DNA from: Rhodococcus sp. B50
GTDB lineage: Bacteria; Actinomycetota; Actinomycetes; Mycobacteriales; Mycobacteriaceae
Direction: 5' to 3'
Assembly: GCF_013602415.1 (NCBI RefSeq)
Contig: NZ_WPAG02000003.1
Location: 186,001-250,000, forward strand
DNA length: 64,000 nt
The notes under the pieces were generated by a model. That model ran no database searches and had not been told where the DNA came from. It saw nothing but the letters and a program-made list of their open reading frames with translations. Made by a program: the position numbers and the translations under genes. Of this stretch, positions 1 to 8,713 are shown piece after piece (position 1 is the first letter of the stretch; the number at the start of each line of letters is the position of its first letter).

Positions 1-2
1 AC

Positions 3-61
3 GTCGAGTTCGCGACCAATCCCGAATTGGCCCACACGATTGTCAAGGGACATGAGTGCGT
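3..61 (+). pseudogene. 5' fragment of an IS701-family transposase, cut by ISL3
   Basis: The open frame from base 3 reads VEFATNPELAHT, which matches the conserved FATKPxLA block of IS701-family transposases just before the DDE core. The continuation of that block (ALDAGVPFGWVTADDAYG) is found beyond the ISL3 element at about 1800. The gene is therefore split by the insertion. The window edge hides the rest of the 5' end. Family assignment is from remembered motifs. Confidence 0.6.
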
Positions 62-83
62 GGATCTGGCGCACTTTCCGTGA
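62..83 (+). repeat. ISL3 terminal inverted repeat, left
   Basis: This 22-bp sequence begins GGATCTGGCGCACTTTCC and is the exact reverse complement of 1741-1762. Confidence 0.9.
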
Positions 84-101
84 TTCGTTTGGCGCACTTG
101 T

Positions 102-1667
102 TCATACGTAATGGACGACGCGCTTGCGGAGCAGGTCGAAGTTGGCTCGCCCGTACATCTGTCGTTTGAGCATCTTGATTCGGTTGACGTGCCCTTCGAC
201 CGGGCCGGAACTGTAGGCCATAGTCAGTCCCGCGGTAACGGCATCGAGGTCACGGAGCAAGCCTGCCGCGAAGGACCGCAACGCGGGCGCGCCGTCGCGG
301 CGGGCGCGGGCGATCCACTCCTGCACCTTGTGACCGCGTCGGCCGACCATGATCTCGGCGAAGTCCCGCACGAGCCGGCAGGTGGTGGCCAACGCCGGGC
401 TGCGCGTAAGCAGGGCTTGTCGGCCGGTGCGGTCCTCGTCGGTGAGACGATCGGGATGGCGAGTGAGCCATCCGGTGACCTGCCGGACGCTCGGCGCGGC
501 GGGGCGCGGCGGCGCTGGGGCGGCCGCATCGCGCAGCGGATAGACGAATCGTGCGACGGTCTTGGCGCTGCCCCGATATCCGAGTGCGGTGATCTCGCGG
601 GTGAGCCGTGCGGCGTCGAGACACCCGCCATCGATGCGTTCACGCAGGTAAGGCGCGTACTCGTCGAGTATGCTGCGGCCCTTTCGCGCAGTGGAGATCA
701 AGGCGTGGGCGTCGGAAGCGCGGGCGAAGCGGCGGACCGTCTTGGGATCCAGTTCCAGGATGCGCGAGACGTCGGAGAGTGTGCGTCCCTGGGTGAGCAA
801 CTCGTGTACGGCAGCGTGGCGTTCGATGGTGCGTGTGACGATACGGTTCTCGACCGGCCCGGTGCTCGGAGGCGGCGTCGTTCGGTTCGGTCCGACGACG
901 GTGGTTTCGGTGGGGGTGTGCAGGTCGGCGCGGTGGCGAATGACGGTCTTCTCCACCGCACCCACCAGGTTGTGCCACAGGTGCCAACGATCGGCAACCT
1001 GGGTGGCCTCAGGAGCGCCGGTGCCGATGCCGTCGGCGTACGCGCCGGCCCGATCCCGGCACACGATCTGGACCTCGGGACGGCCACGCAACCACGTCGC
1101 GACGGTGTCCGCGGTGCGGTCGGGCAACAGATCGATCGGGGTACGGGTGGTCATGTCGATGACGACGGTGCCGTAGACATGGCCCCGGCGGAGCGCGAAG
1201 TCGTCGATACCCAGAACGGGCACCTCCTCGACGGGCCGATCGGGGATCGCCCGAACGGTTCGCAGCACGGTGTCGCGGCCGACCGCGACGCCGAGCTGGT
1301 TCGCGAGCCGGGCGCCGGCCCGTCCGGCCACCGCCAATCCGATCGCCTCGATCATGGCCGCCGCTGCGGGCGTGCGCCGGCTCCACGGAAGCGTCAAACC
1401 CGAAATTTGCTCGGTGAAGGTCTTTGCGGCGCAGTCGGTCGTGTCGCAGAAGAATCGGCGGACCCGAATGTCGATCAGGACCGGATACCCACCGATTGCG
1501 GTATCGGCCAGTTGCCGACGATACCGAGAATGCACGCGACGCGCTTCGCCGGCACAACGTGGGCACGACGCCCGCTCACCCCGCGGCCGAGCCTCGATGC
1601 GGATGGTCGCACCTACCCGCCGGACGTCGAGAACATCGACACTGTCCAAATGCGGGAACAAGTCCAT
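102..1667 (-). CDS. ISL3-family transposase
   Basis: This 521-residue DDE transposase has the ISL3 layout. An N-terminal zinc-finger region holds a CPRC pair at about residues 35-38 and a second Cys pair in CDTTDC at about residue 74. A helix-turn-helix region follows, and then the catalytic core with GIDDFALRRGHVYGT at about residue 152 and DRAGAYADG and VADRWHLWHN further on. The length is typical of the family. It is the only gene of the element and lies 18-73 bp inside the terminal repeats. Long open frames on the opposite strand are codon-bias shadows. Confidence 0.93.
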   Translation of the reverse strand: MDLFPHLDSVDVLDVRRVGATIRIEARPRGERASCPRCAGEARRVHSRYRRQLADTAIGGYPVLIDIRVRRFFCDTTDCAAKTFTEQISGLTLPWSRRTPAAAAMIEAIGLAVAGRAGARLANQLGVAVGRDTVLRTVRAIPDRPVEEVPVLGIDDFALRRGHVYGTVVIDMTTRTPIDLLPDRTADTVATWLRGRPEVQIVCRDRAGAYADGIGTGAPEATQVADRWHLWHNLVGAVEKTVIRHRADLHTPTETTVVGPNRTTPPPSTGPVENRIVTRTIERHAAVHELLTQGRTLSDVSRILELDPKTVRRFARASDAHALISTARKGRSILDEYAPYLRERIDGGCLDAARLTREITALGYRGSAKTVARFVYPLRDAAAPAPPRPAAPSVRQVTGWLTRHPDRLTDEDRTGRQALLTRSPALATTCRLVRDFAEIMVGRRGHKVQEWIARARRDGAPALRSFAAGLLRDLDAVTAGLTMAYSSGPVEGHVNRIKMLKRQMYGRANFDLLRKRVVHYV

Positions 1668-1740
1668 CCCGCCGTCTTCAGCGCACCCGGACGATCCTCA
1701 ACCACCGATGTCGGTGCAGGTCAGCGACACGCCAGAGGCT

Positions 1741-1762
1741 TCACGGAAAGTGCGCCAGATCC
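1741..1762 (-). repeat. ISL3 terminal inverted repeat, right
   Basis: This is the perfect 22-bp inverted copy of the left end at 62-83. Confidence 0.9.
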
Positions 1763-2557
1763 AGATTGGCATGTCCGCTTTCAACGATGCTCGGACACGC
1801 ACTCGATGCCGGTGTCCCGTTCGGGTGGGTCACCGCCGACGATGCCTACGGGCAGGTCAGCCGCCTGCGGATGTGGCTCGAATCCCGCGGTGTGGCGCAC
1901 GTGTTGGCGATGCCCAAGTCGGGAGATGGTGGTGTCGATGCAGTTGCGACAGCGCCGCGCCCACACTGTGATCGCAGAGCTCGAGGCGTCGGCGTGGCAA
2001 CGACTGTCGTGCGGTGATGGTGTCCACGGAGCACGGGTGTACGACTGGACGGCCGCCCCGATCCGGCCCATCCGTGAACCGGGCCGCGGTCATTGGTTGC
2101 TGGCCTGTCGGTCGCTCACCGATCCCGACGAGATCGCCTATTACATCTGCTACGGCCCGCCGAGACCCCGCTTGCCGAACTGGTGCGGGTGGCCGCCAGT
2201 CAGTGGGCGATCGAGGAGTGCTTCCAGACCGCGAAGAACGAGACCGGGCACGACCACTACCAGGTCCGGGGTTACACCGCCTGGTATCGGCACATCACGT
2301 TGTCGATGGCCGCGGCCGCGTTTTTGACGATTCTGCGCCGAGACGCTCAAAAAGGGCTCTGCAACCGGTCCTGGTTCTTGATTCCTCTGACGGTCAACGA
2401 AATTCGACGACTGTTCAATCGTGTCGTGTGTCCTGTGCGGAACGCCCTCATCCATGTGTGGCACTGGTCGAACTGGCGTCGCGTCGGTCAGGCCAGAGCT
2501 CGCGTCAGTCACTACAAACGGCGACATCCCAAACTGTCGTTGCAGTACTTAGCGTGA
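1763..2557 (+). pseudogene. IS701-family transposase remnant with frameshifts
   Basis: Three plus-strand frames read in succession reconstruct the body of an IS701-type DDE transposase. LGHALDAGVPFGWVTADDAYG runs at about 1790-1860. A second frame then carries AWQRLSCGDGVHGARVYDW and EIAYYICYGP at about 1990-2160. A third frame carries ASQWAIEECFQTAKNETG and the remaining C-terminus to the stop at 2557. At least two indels (near 1930-1960 and 2155-2165) and the ISL3 insertion have inactivated it. Together with bases 3-61 it marks an older insertion at this locus. Confidence 0.75.
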
Positions 2558-2675
2558 CTCTTCGCTCGGATGAGCCTCAACCCCCAGGTCAGCGAATGAC
2601 GGTGTGGTGGTGACTCCCCTCAGGCACGCGGCCACCTTACGGAACACCCGCCGGTGAGCGTGCGACGCCGACAGG

Positions 2676-3950
2676 TCATCCGCCGGCGGGCGCGCCGCGG
2701 GGCACGTCGCGGAAGGCGACGTTCGGGTCGTGGCTGCGTTCGCGCGGCATCCCCAACACCCGCTCGCTGATGGTGTTGCGGGCCATCTCGGTGGTGCCAC
2801 CGGCGATGGTAAACGACTGCCGCATCAAAAAGTCGGTGCCGCGTTCGACGACCGCGCCGTCGTCGTCGTCCCACGCCGCGCCGCCGGCGCCGGTCATCTC
2901 GTAGATGATCGTGGTAATCCGGGTCGCGACGTCCCCGTGCATCAACCGCAGAATGCTTGCGGCCTGGTCGTTCATCGCGCCGGTCGTCATGGCCTGTCCG
3001 ACGCGCTGCTGCAGCGCATTCTTTACCAGTTCGAGTGTTTCCGTCTCGCCGATCAGATCACGGGCGAGGGGGTCGTCGAGGCGCCCAGCGTCGCGGGCGA
3101 CATCGAGGACTTCCTCGGTACGGGAGCCTCCGCGGCTATTGCCGGCCGGCACTGTCGCGTACGGGGAGCGCAACAGCATCCGTTCGTGGAACATCCAGCG
3201 GGTGCCGACGTTCCAGCCGGCATCGACCTCCCCGATCCGGTAACTATCCGGGATCCGCACGTCGGTCATGAACTCCTGGCAGAATTCTCTCGACCCGCTG
3301 AGCATCTCGATGCGGTGCACCTCGATGCCCTCGGCCTTCAGCGGCACCATGAACACCGTCAACCCGCGATGTTTGGGCACATCCCAGTTGGTGCGGGCCA
3401 GGCACAACGCCCAGTCGGACCACCAGGCGCCGGTAGTCCAGATTTTCGAGCCGTTGAGGATCCAGTCGTCGCCGTCGCGCACCGCGGTGGTCACCGCGCC
3501 CGCGACATCGGAACCACCGCTGGGCTCGGAGAGCATCTGCATCCACAGTTCCTCGCCGCGCAGGATCGCCGGGATGTGCTGCTTCTTCTGTTCCTCGGTG
3601 CCGAAGTCGAGGAGCACCGCTGCGCACGGCACGAACGTAGGTGCCTGCAGACGTGCCGGATACTCGAAACCGGCCAGTTCGTCGTTGAGGACGCGCTGGT
3701 GTGCGGGAGTCAGGCCCTGTCCGCCGTACTCGCGGGGAATGCTGACCCCGGCGAGCCCGGCGTCGAACATCGCCCGCTGCAGTGCGCGGTTGTGGTCGAC
3801 CGCGGCGAGTTCGTCATCGTCGGAAGTTTCCTTGCGCAGCACACCGATGTGGGCGGCGGGATCGGCGGGCGCGAGATTCGCGCGGATCCAGGTGCGGGCG
3901 CGGGCGCGGAACTCGTCGAGTGTTTCGATCCCGACATCGGTCTGGGTCAC
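2676..3950 (-). CDS. acyl-CoA dehydrogenase, alpha-type partner
   Basis: This 424-residue flavoprotein should oxidise an acyl-CoA to the enoyl-CoA. Visible family marks are the SEPSGGSDVA substrate and FAD loop, the KIWTTGA beta segment and the C-terminal GGTTEMARNTISERVLG motif that binds FAD and CoA. The GTG start at 3950 overlaps the stop of the upstream gene (GTGA) and is preceded by a GGAG site. A longer in-frame extension upstream lies inside the neighbour and is rejected. With the adjacent shorter dehydrogenase it resembles the heteromeric alpha2beta2 acyl-CoA dehydrogenases of actinobacterial steroid catabolism; pairing is inferred from adjacency. Confidence 0.9.
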   Translation of the reverse strand: MTQTDVGIETLDEFRARARTWIRANLAPADPAAHIGVLRKETSDDDELAAVDHNRALQRAMFDAGLAGVSIPREYGGQGLTPAHQRVLNDELAGFEYPARLQAPTFVPCAAVLLDFGTEEQKKQHIPAILRGEELWMQMLSEPSGGSDVAGAVTTAVRDGDDWILNGSKIWTTGAWWSDWALCLARTNWDVPKHRGLTVFMVPLKAEGIEVHRIEMLSGSREFCQEFMTDVRIPDSYRIGEVDAGWNVGTRWMFHERMLLRSPYATVPAGNSRGGSRTEEVLDVARDAGRLDDPLARDLIGETETLELVKNALQQRVGQAMTTGAMNDQAASILRLMHGDVATRITTIIYEMTGAGGAAWDDDDGAVVERGTDFLMRQSFTIAGGTTEMARNTISERVLGMPRERSHDPNVAFRDVPRGAPAGG

Positions 3951-5095
3951 TGTGCGCTCTCCTTCGACGGGGCGGCGGTTGAGATGACGGCGTCGGCGAG
4001 CACTCTGCGGTGTTCGGTGGGGGTGCCGTAGGTGGATCGGTTCGCGGCGACGCGCCGGGTGTACAGATGCAGGTCGTGTTCGAAGGTCAGGCCGATTCCG
4101 CCGTGGAACTGCACGCATTCCTGCATGAGGTCGGCGGCATGATCGCCGATGTAGGCTTTCGCCGCGCTCGACAGTCGCGCCGCGTCGGGAGCGTCCACCG
4201 CGACCGCGGCGGCCGCGGCGTCGCTGATCGCGTGACACGCCTCGAGCCACATCTTCATGTCCGCGAAGCGGTGCTTGATGGCCTGGTAGGAGGCAAGGGC
4301 CCGACCGAACGAGTACCGGTCGAACGCCCACGCCACGGTGGTGTCGAACGCCGTCTGCAGTGCCCCGACGGTTTCGGCGCAGCCCAGCACGATCGCCAGA
4401 TGCTGGGCATACTCGGCGTCGGCGGCACCGTTGCCGGCGGCACCGAGCAATGCGTTCGCGGGAAGCCGCACCCCATCGAAGTCGACCTTCGCGTAGCGGC
4501 GGGTCAGGTCCACCGAGCGCATCGCGGTGACGGTCACGCCGGGAGTGTCGCGGGGCACGAGGACGTGGCTGAGCCCCTCGCCGGTGCGACCGGTCACCAA
4601 CAGCACCTCGGCGGTGCCTGCCGCCTCGACGGGGCGTTTGGTGCCGTGCACGATCACCTCGTCACCGTCGACGGTGATCTCGAGTGCTGCAGTGGCGGCG
4701 CGGGCCCCGGGGGCGGGTTCGGCGGTGCACCACGCGCCGGTAGCGGAGCCGTCCAGCAGTCCGGCGAGGGTGTCGGGGTGGCTGTCGTGCCTGGCGAGCA
4801 GGGCCGCGACGATGTTGGTGGGGACGAGCGGTCCGGGGGCAGCGCGCCGGCCGAACTCGTATGCGATCAAGGTCAGGTCGAGCAGTCCAGAGTCGCTGAT
4901 GGAGCCGCCGCCGTGCTCGTCGTCTACGAGCAGGCTGGTCCAGCCGAGTTCTGCACCGGCACGCCAGAAGCTTGCGTCGTATCCGGCGGCGTCGTCGCGC
5001 AGGTCCCGCAGCACCGCGGCCGGGGTGCGTTCCTGCAGGAACCGTGCGGTGGTGTCTCGGAAGAAGTCCTGGTCGGGCGTGGGTTCGAGCAGCAT
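3947..5095 (-). CDS. acyl-CoA dehydrogenase, beta-type partner
   Basis: This 382-residue protein has an acyl-CoA dehydrogenase fold. The C-terminal helical domain contains DRYSFGRALASYQAIKHRFADM and QFHGGIGLTFEHDLHLYTRR. The middle beta domain is degenerate (no clear SEPxxGSD loop), which is typical of the second subunit in heteromeric enzymes. The ATG at 5095 follows a GAGAGG site. A longer open frame continues to 5248 but lacks a ribosome site and crosses the operator region. It is the first gene of a two-gene operon with the dehydrogenase at 2676-3950. Confidence 0.88.
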   Translation of the reverse strand: MLLEPTPDQDFFRDTTARFLQERTPAAVLRDLRDDAAGYDASFWRAGAELGWTSLLVDDEHGGGSISDSGLLDLTLIAYEFGRRAAPGPLVPTNIVAALLARHDSHPDTLAGLLDGSATGAWCTAEPAPGARAATAALEITVDGDEVIVHGTKRPVEAAGTAEVLLVTGRTGEGLSHVLVPRDTPGVTVTAMRSVDLTRRYAKVDFDGVRLPANALLGAAGNGAADAEYAQHLAIVLGCAETVGALQTAFDTTVAWAFDRYSFGRALASYQAIKHRFADMKMWLEACHAISDAAAAAVAVDAPDAARLSSAAKAYIGDHAADLMQECVQFHGGIGLTFEHDLHLYTRRVAANRSTYGTPTEHRRVLADAVISTAAPSKESAQ

Positions 5096-5149
5096 GCAGT
5101 GCCTCTCGTCTCGGCGGCACCCACCAAAGGAGTGCCTTAATCTCAATAA

Positions 5150-5166
5150 CGAGAATATAATTCTCG
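5150..5166. promoter_or_regulatory. inverted repeat, candidate repressor operator
   Basis: CGAGAAT-ATA-ATTCTCG is a perfect 7-bp dyad with a 3-bp spacer. It lies 55 bp upstream of the dehydrogenase operon start at 5095, in an AT-rich patch. Its size and symmetry fit a TetR-family operator. No regulator gene is adjacent. Confidence 0.55.
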
Positions 5167-5174
5167 CATCCTGT

Positions 5175-5189
5175 AAAGGATAATCCTTT
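5175..5189. promoter_or_regulatory. perfect palindrome, second candidate operator
   Basis: AAAGGATAATCCTTT is a 15-bp perfect palindrome starting 8 bp beyond the CGAGAAT dyad. It is a separate sequence from the first site, so two proteins or two subsites may act on the same promoter. Confidence 0.5.
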
Positions 5190-5519
5190 CGCCGAGCTGT
5201 GCGAGACCACCACGCACTGGATGCTGGACACGGGCGTGGCGCCGGCATTGCGGTTCACCCTGGCAAGTCCGCTGCTGCCGGAGGTCCCGGACTGCTGGAC
5301 ATCTCCGCTTCGGACTCCTCGTAGCTGGTCACCGCCACCCTGCTCACCTCTGGAAAATCCGGTGCCGGCGCGCTGCGGTGCTCGACCGCCGTCTACGACC
5401 TCGATATTGAGTTGGGTACTTAAAGATATGTGAGTTCAGGAGTTCAGCGCCGGTAGCCGGGTCAGCGAACCACCGGCAGCAGGGCTGACAGGCAAGCCTC
5501 GACACCAACGGCGCGCATC
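5190..5519. other. no recognisable gene
   Basis: No open frame in this 330-bp stretch has a convincing ribosome site or a family motif. The short plus-strand frame at 5221-5433 has no recognisable motif. The segment probably represents debris next to the IS3 fragment. Confidence 0.4.
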
Positions 5520-5655
5520 CAGTCGTCAGACACGATTCACTGATGCCGGAGTCCGCGGCGATCTGCCGGAGGTGCCGAACCGGTTCACGGTTTCGGGCCA
5601 ACCGCACGACGTCGTCGCGGAACTCTCCAAGGTACGGCTTGGGCACGGGGTCCAT
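5520..5655 (-). pseudogene. IS3-family OrfA N-terminal fragment
   Basis: The minus-strand frame reads PKPYLGEFRDDVVRLARN followed by RQIAADSGISESCLT, the N-terminal helix-turn-helix of IS3-type OrfA proteins. After SESCLT the expected Trp codon falls into another frame, as if one base were lost near 5533, and the protein runs out of homology. No OrfB and no clear ends remain. Confidence 0.7.
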
Positions 5656-5735
5656 CCTTTTAACAGTGCCTCACAGCACTACAGTTCAAGATGTCACCGA
5701 TCCGTGCAGCAGTCCCGCTCGAGGTGGGGTCGAGG

Positions 5736-6179
5736 TTAGCTTCTGATGTGTTTCGATACGTCGCCCATACCGTCCGCATAGACGTGACGTTCGTTGAAGT
5801 ACCACACACCGTCATCGAGCGTGAAGGTGTCGTTGTAGTAGCCCTGCAAGATGATTTGCGGACCCGAATCATCAACCGCCTGGTAGATGATCACGTAAGA
5901 CTCGGCGGTAGCACTCTTAACATCATCGGCAAGGTCGATCAGCACATTGCTGATGACGTGTCGCGTCTTCGGGACGCCGTCGTAGAGGATAACAAAATCG
6001 TTGAGGAAGCCCGCGACTGCGTCTCGCCCCTTCAGCGGACTCCCTGGACTCGGGATCCATGTTCCCCTGCTGAACAGTGCAGCCATATCGTCAAGCTGAC
6101 CCTTGTCGATATTGGAACAGTAGGCGAGCATCAAGCGATTGATTGCATCTTTGGCTTTGAGCTCTTCTTCAGAAATCAT
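5736..6179 (-). CDS. NTF2/SnoaL-like protein
   Basis: This 147-residue protein has the SnoaL-like alpha+beta-barrel pattern: an N-terminal helix (KDAINRLMLAYCSNIDKG), a LSRGTWIPSPG and KGRDAVAGFL segment, the RHVISNVLIDL strand and a C-terminal GVWYFNERHVYADG strand pair. Members act as small cyclases, isomerases, hydrolases or hydroxylation partners, and the reaction cannot be assigned here. A GGGG ribosome site precedes the ATG. It is the last gene of the eleven-gene cluster whose first gene starts at 18590, so a role in the same pathway is likely. Confidence 0.8.
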   Translation of the reverse strand: MISEEELKAKDAINRLMLAYCSNIDKGQLDDMAALFSRGTWIPSPGSPLKGRDAVAGFLNDFVILYDGVPKTRHVISNVLIDLADDVKSATAESYVIIYQAVDDSGPQIILQGYYNDTFTLDDGVWYFNERHVYADGMGDVSKHIRS

Positions 6180-6340
6180 TTGCGACCCCAGTTGTTATGT
6201 GGCGGAAAGCGGACCACACAGAATGCAAACAGACCCCGCCCGCTTGCGGCCGACGAGTCCACTGCTTTCCGCGTGTACACCTTGGTTGCTGCAGAAACCC
6301 CCGTTTCGGCGGCCGACTCGCATCGACCGCCGAGAGGGTA

Positions 6341-6922
6341 TTACCAGTTGCTGGGAAGGTAAGGTACGAGCCCCTCTTCAGGTGCGACGTCGAGTGATCG
6401 CATAACCATCGCCAACATCGAATAGCAACCCACAGTGTAGAGAAGATCCATGCATTGCTGAGTGTCAAAGTTCTTCGAGAGGACCGCCCAGTTGTCATCG
6501 CTGATTTTGCCGCCGCCGAGGAGATCGTCGACCGAACCCAAGAGCGCCCTCTCGGCATCGGTCCACTCGGACGAGTCCGGTTCGTCTCTCACTCGAGCGA
6601 TCTCGGCATCGGAGATTTCGGCCCGGCCCGCGATGATCACGTGCTGAGCCCACTCGTATTCACACTTCTGGAGGAAGGCGACACGCAGGATCATCAGTTC
6701 GCGGTCCCGCAGCGTCAAGGAAGAGCATGACAGCAAGTACCCGTTGAACTTCAGAAAAGCACTGATCAAGTCCGGGTGGTAGGCGAAAACGCCGAACAGA
6801 TTGTTGCCGGACTGACTGTTCGACGCGGGCTTCGCCCCACGAACATTGCTCCGGTAGCTCTCGACTGTTTCAGCGAATTCGGTAGACCATTCCTCGCGCA
6901 GTAACGGTGATAGGCGGGACAT
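6341..6922 (-). CDS. carboxymuconolactone decarboxylase / AhpD-like protein
   Basis: This 193-residue all-helical protein carries the CMD-family signature: LRDRELMILRV with Glu75, then CEYEWAQH with Cys87 and His94. It lacks the second Cys of the AhpD CxxC peroxidase motif, which argues for a decarboxylase, lactonase or hydrolase-type role over peroxidase. I chose the ATG at 6922 because AAAGGAA lies about 10 bp upstream; an in-frame ATG at 6940 would add six residues. It follows the SDR at 7032 by 109 bp in the same direction. Confidence 0.82.
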   Translation of the reverse strand: MSRLSPLLREEWSTEFAETVESYRSNVRGAKPASNSQSGNNLFGVFAYHPDLISAFLKFNGYLLSCSSLTLRDRELMILRVAFLQKCEYEWAQHVIIAGRAEISDAEIARVRDEPDSSEWTDAERALLGSVDDLLGGGKISDDNWAVLSKNFDTQQCMDLLYTVGCYSMLAMVMRSLDVAPEEGLVPYLPSNW

Positions 6923-7031
6923 CAGTTCATTTCCTTTCATTTCCGGGCCTCATCTGAGCACCCCGCGAACAAATACTGCAGGTGTTGGTCAGGCGTTCTC
7001 GAGATAGAGGTGATGTTGTGATACGGCGGCA

Positions 7032-7775
7032 CTACATATTTCGACCGCCGTTGACACCGAAGACCTGTCCGGTGATGTAGCTGGCTTCCTCGCTGATGAG
7101 GAACGAACATGTGACGGCGATGTCTTCGGGTTCGCCGATCCGGCCGACCGGGGTTGCCGCAGTCTGGGCGGCGAGATCCACGAAACCCGAATCGACGGTA
7201 CGGCGGAACATCGGGGTATCGATGAACCCCGGTGGAACGGTGTTAACCGTAATGCCGAGTTTTCCGAATTCTCGTGCGAGGACCTTGGTCAGTCCGACGA
7301 CGCCTGATTTGGCTGCGACATATCCCGCAAGACCTGGGGCTCCGCTGTGGAAGCTCGACGAAGAGATGTTGACGATGCGTCCCCAGCCTTCGTCCACCAT
7401 GTGGGGGATAACGACTTGGCAGCAGTCGAAGGTGCCGGTCAGGTTGACGGCGATAGACGTCTTCCAGCTCTCCTGGGTGGTTTCCAGGAACGGGCCGTCG
7501 AGTGCGAGTCCGGCACTGTTGACCAGGATGGACGGACGACCGAGATTCGACCTGACCTTGTCGACCGCGCTTTCAATGCCGGCCCGGTCGGTCACGTCCA
7601 CCTGCAGACCGATTGCATTGCCGCCCTGTTCTTGGATGGACGCAGCGGTGGCCTGGGCAGCTTCGGCGTTCAGGTCGAAGATGGCGACCTGTTTGCCTTC
7701 TTTGGCGAGTCGACGGGAGATGGCTTCTCCGATACCGGAAGCTCCACCGGTGACGATTGCGGTGCGGGCGGTCAT
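7032..7775 (-). CDS. SDR-family oxidoreductase
   Basis: This 247-residue classical short-chain dehydrogenase has TGGASGIG at residues 9-16 for NAD(P), a VNSAG motif, a Ser-Tyr-Lys site in NISSSS and YVAAKSG, and a C-terminal ITGQVFGVNGG. It probably interconverts an alcohol and a ketone. The ATG at 7775 overlaps the stop of the dioxygenase gene (ATGA), so the two are translationally coupled. A longer reading to 8078 would run through the dioxygenase gene and is rejected. Confidence 0.92.
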   Translation of the reverse strand: MTARTAIVTGGASGIGEAISRRLAKEGKQVAIFDLNAEAAQATAASIQEQGGNAIGLQVDVTDRAGIESAVDKVRSNLGRPSILVNSAGLALDGPFLETTQESWKTSIAVNLTGTFDCCQVVIPHMVDEGWGRIVNISSSSFHSGAPGLAGYVAAKSGVVGLTKVLAREFGKLGITVNTVPPGFIDTPMFRRTVDSGFVDLAAQTAATPVGRIGEPEDIAVTCSFLISEEASYITGQVFGVNGGRNM

Positions 7776-8605
7776 TTGATCGGCTCCCGTCCGGCGAGGG
7801 TCGTACGGTTCATGATCCGAGGCTTGCTCTTGTCGAACGGGAGCACGCGGTGTACGCAACCAGTGTTGTCCCAGATGACCATGTCCCCCACCGTCCAGGT
7901 GTGTTGGAAGACTTTGTCCGGTGTTGTAGCTTTTGCCTCGAGCTCCTTCAGCAGGGCTTTGCCCTCTTCCGGGTCCATCCCGACGATCTCGGCGGCACCG
8001 TTTCCGAAGATCAAGGAACGGCGCCCGGATTCGTGTGTCCAGACGAGCGGGTGCGTGCGCGGCTTGCGCGAAGCCCACTCCGCGAGCTGTGCAGGCGTGG
8101 GATCCGGGTAGGACAATCGCTGCTGTGTTTCGAAGGTGTGGACCACATGAAGGTCCGCGTATCGCTCCTTCTCGTCATCCGACAGATCTTCGTACGCAGC
8201 GTAAGTGCTCGCGAACTCGGTCTCACCGCCGCTCTCGGAGAGCACACGAGCGGTGAGAATCGATGCCTTCGCCACGACCTCATCCAGCAGACCGTCGATA
8301 TGCCAGAAAGCATTCGCAGCGAGGTATTCCGCATTGCCATTGGCCGGATCGAAACTGACTTCCATGATCTCGTCTGCCGCCGGCGGGACATTCGGGAACT
8401 TCACCAAGGTGCCGAGGCGGCGCGCGAAGGCCACCTGGCTCTCATCGTCCAGATTGACTTCACGGAAGAGAAGCACACCGTGCTCTTCGAGAGCATCGAG
8501 AAGTGCGGCCGGAAGATCTTCGTCATTGAGCAGACGGTTGACGTCCACATCGAGAACTTCCGCCCCGATGGTTTCACCGAGCTTTTTCGTGGCAAGTTCA
8601 GGCAT
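7772..8605 (-). CDS. TauD/TfdA-family 2-oxoglutarate dioxygenase
   Basis: This 277-residue non-haem Fe(II) enzyme has the facial triad His102-x-Asp104 in WHID and His252 in CVHRV, with basic residues at KPRIMNR (about 262-267) to hold 2-oxoglutarate. Family members hydroxylate or cleave ethers, sulfonates and carboxylates. The ATG at 8605 follows AGGAG by 5 bp; a GTG two codons earlier overlaps that site and is less likely. It is coupled to the SDR at 7032. It gives the cluster a third type of oxygenase beside the Rieske and flavin enzymes. Confidence 0.9.
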   Translation of the reverse strand: MPELATKKLGETIGAEVLDVDVNRLLNDEDLPAALLDALEEHGVLLFREVNLDDESQVAFARRLGTLVKFPNVPPAADEIMEVSFDPANGNAEYLAANAFWHIDGLLDEVVAKASILTARVLSESGGETEFASTYAAYEDLSDDEKERYADLHVVHTFETQQRLSYPDPTPAQLAEWASRKPRTHPLVWTHESGRRSLIFGNGAAEIVGMDPEEGKALLKELEAKATTPDKVFQHTWTVGDMVIWDNTGCVHRVLPFDKSKPRIMNRTTLAGREPIK

Positions 8606-8713
8606 TATCACTCCTTATGGCTGATTATTGATGGCAATACCAATCGACCCCGTGGTCAGTCAGTACACCCGGATTTCGTCTCAGGCGACGTATTGCAAAC
8701 CACCGAGGGAAGA

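Larger units (their letters stand above)
62..1762 (-). mobile_element. ISL3-family insertion sequence
   Basis: A 1,701-bp element contains one transposase gene read on the minus strand and is bounded by perfect 22-bp inverted repeats at 62-83 and 1741-1762. Both ends and the transposase are intact, so the element could still be active. The 8 bases flanking each end do not match, so the expected ISL3 target duplication is absent. It sits within an IS701-family transposase gene. Confidence 0.88.

Noticed and set aside
111..2327. 738-codon plus-strand open frame across the ISL3 element
   Set aside because: It is antisense to the transposase gene, has no family motif over that part, and only its last third overlaps a real IS701 frame. 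Such frames are common opposite GC-rich genes.
2730..5140. Long plus-strand frames opposite the two acyl-CoA dehydrogenase genes
   Set aside because: Glycine/valine-rich translations without motifs, mirroring the coding strand.
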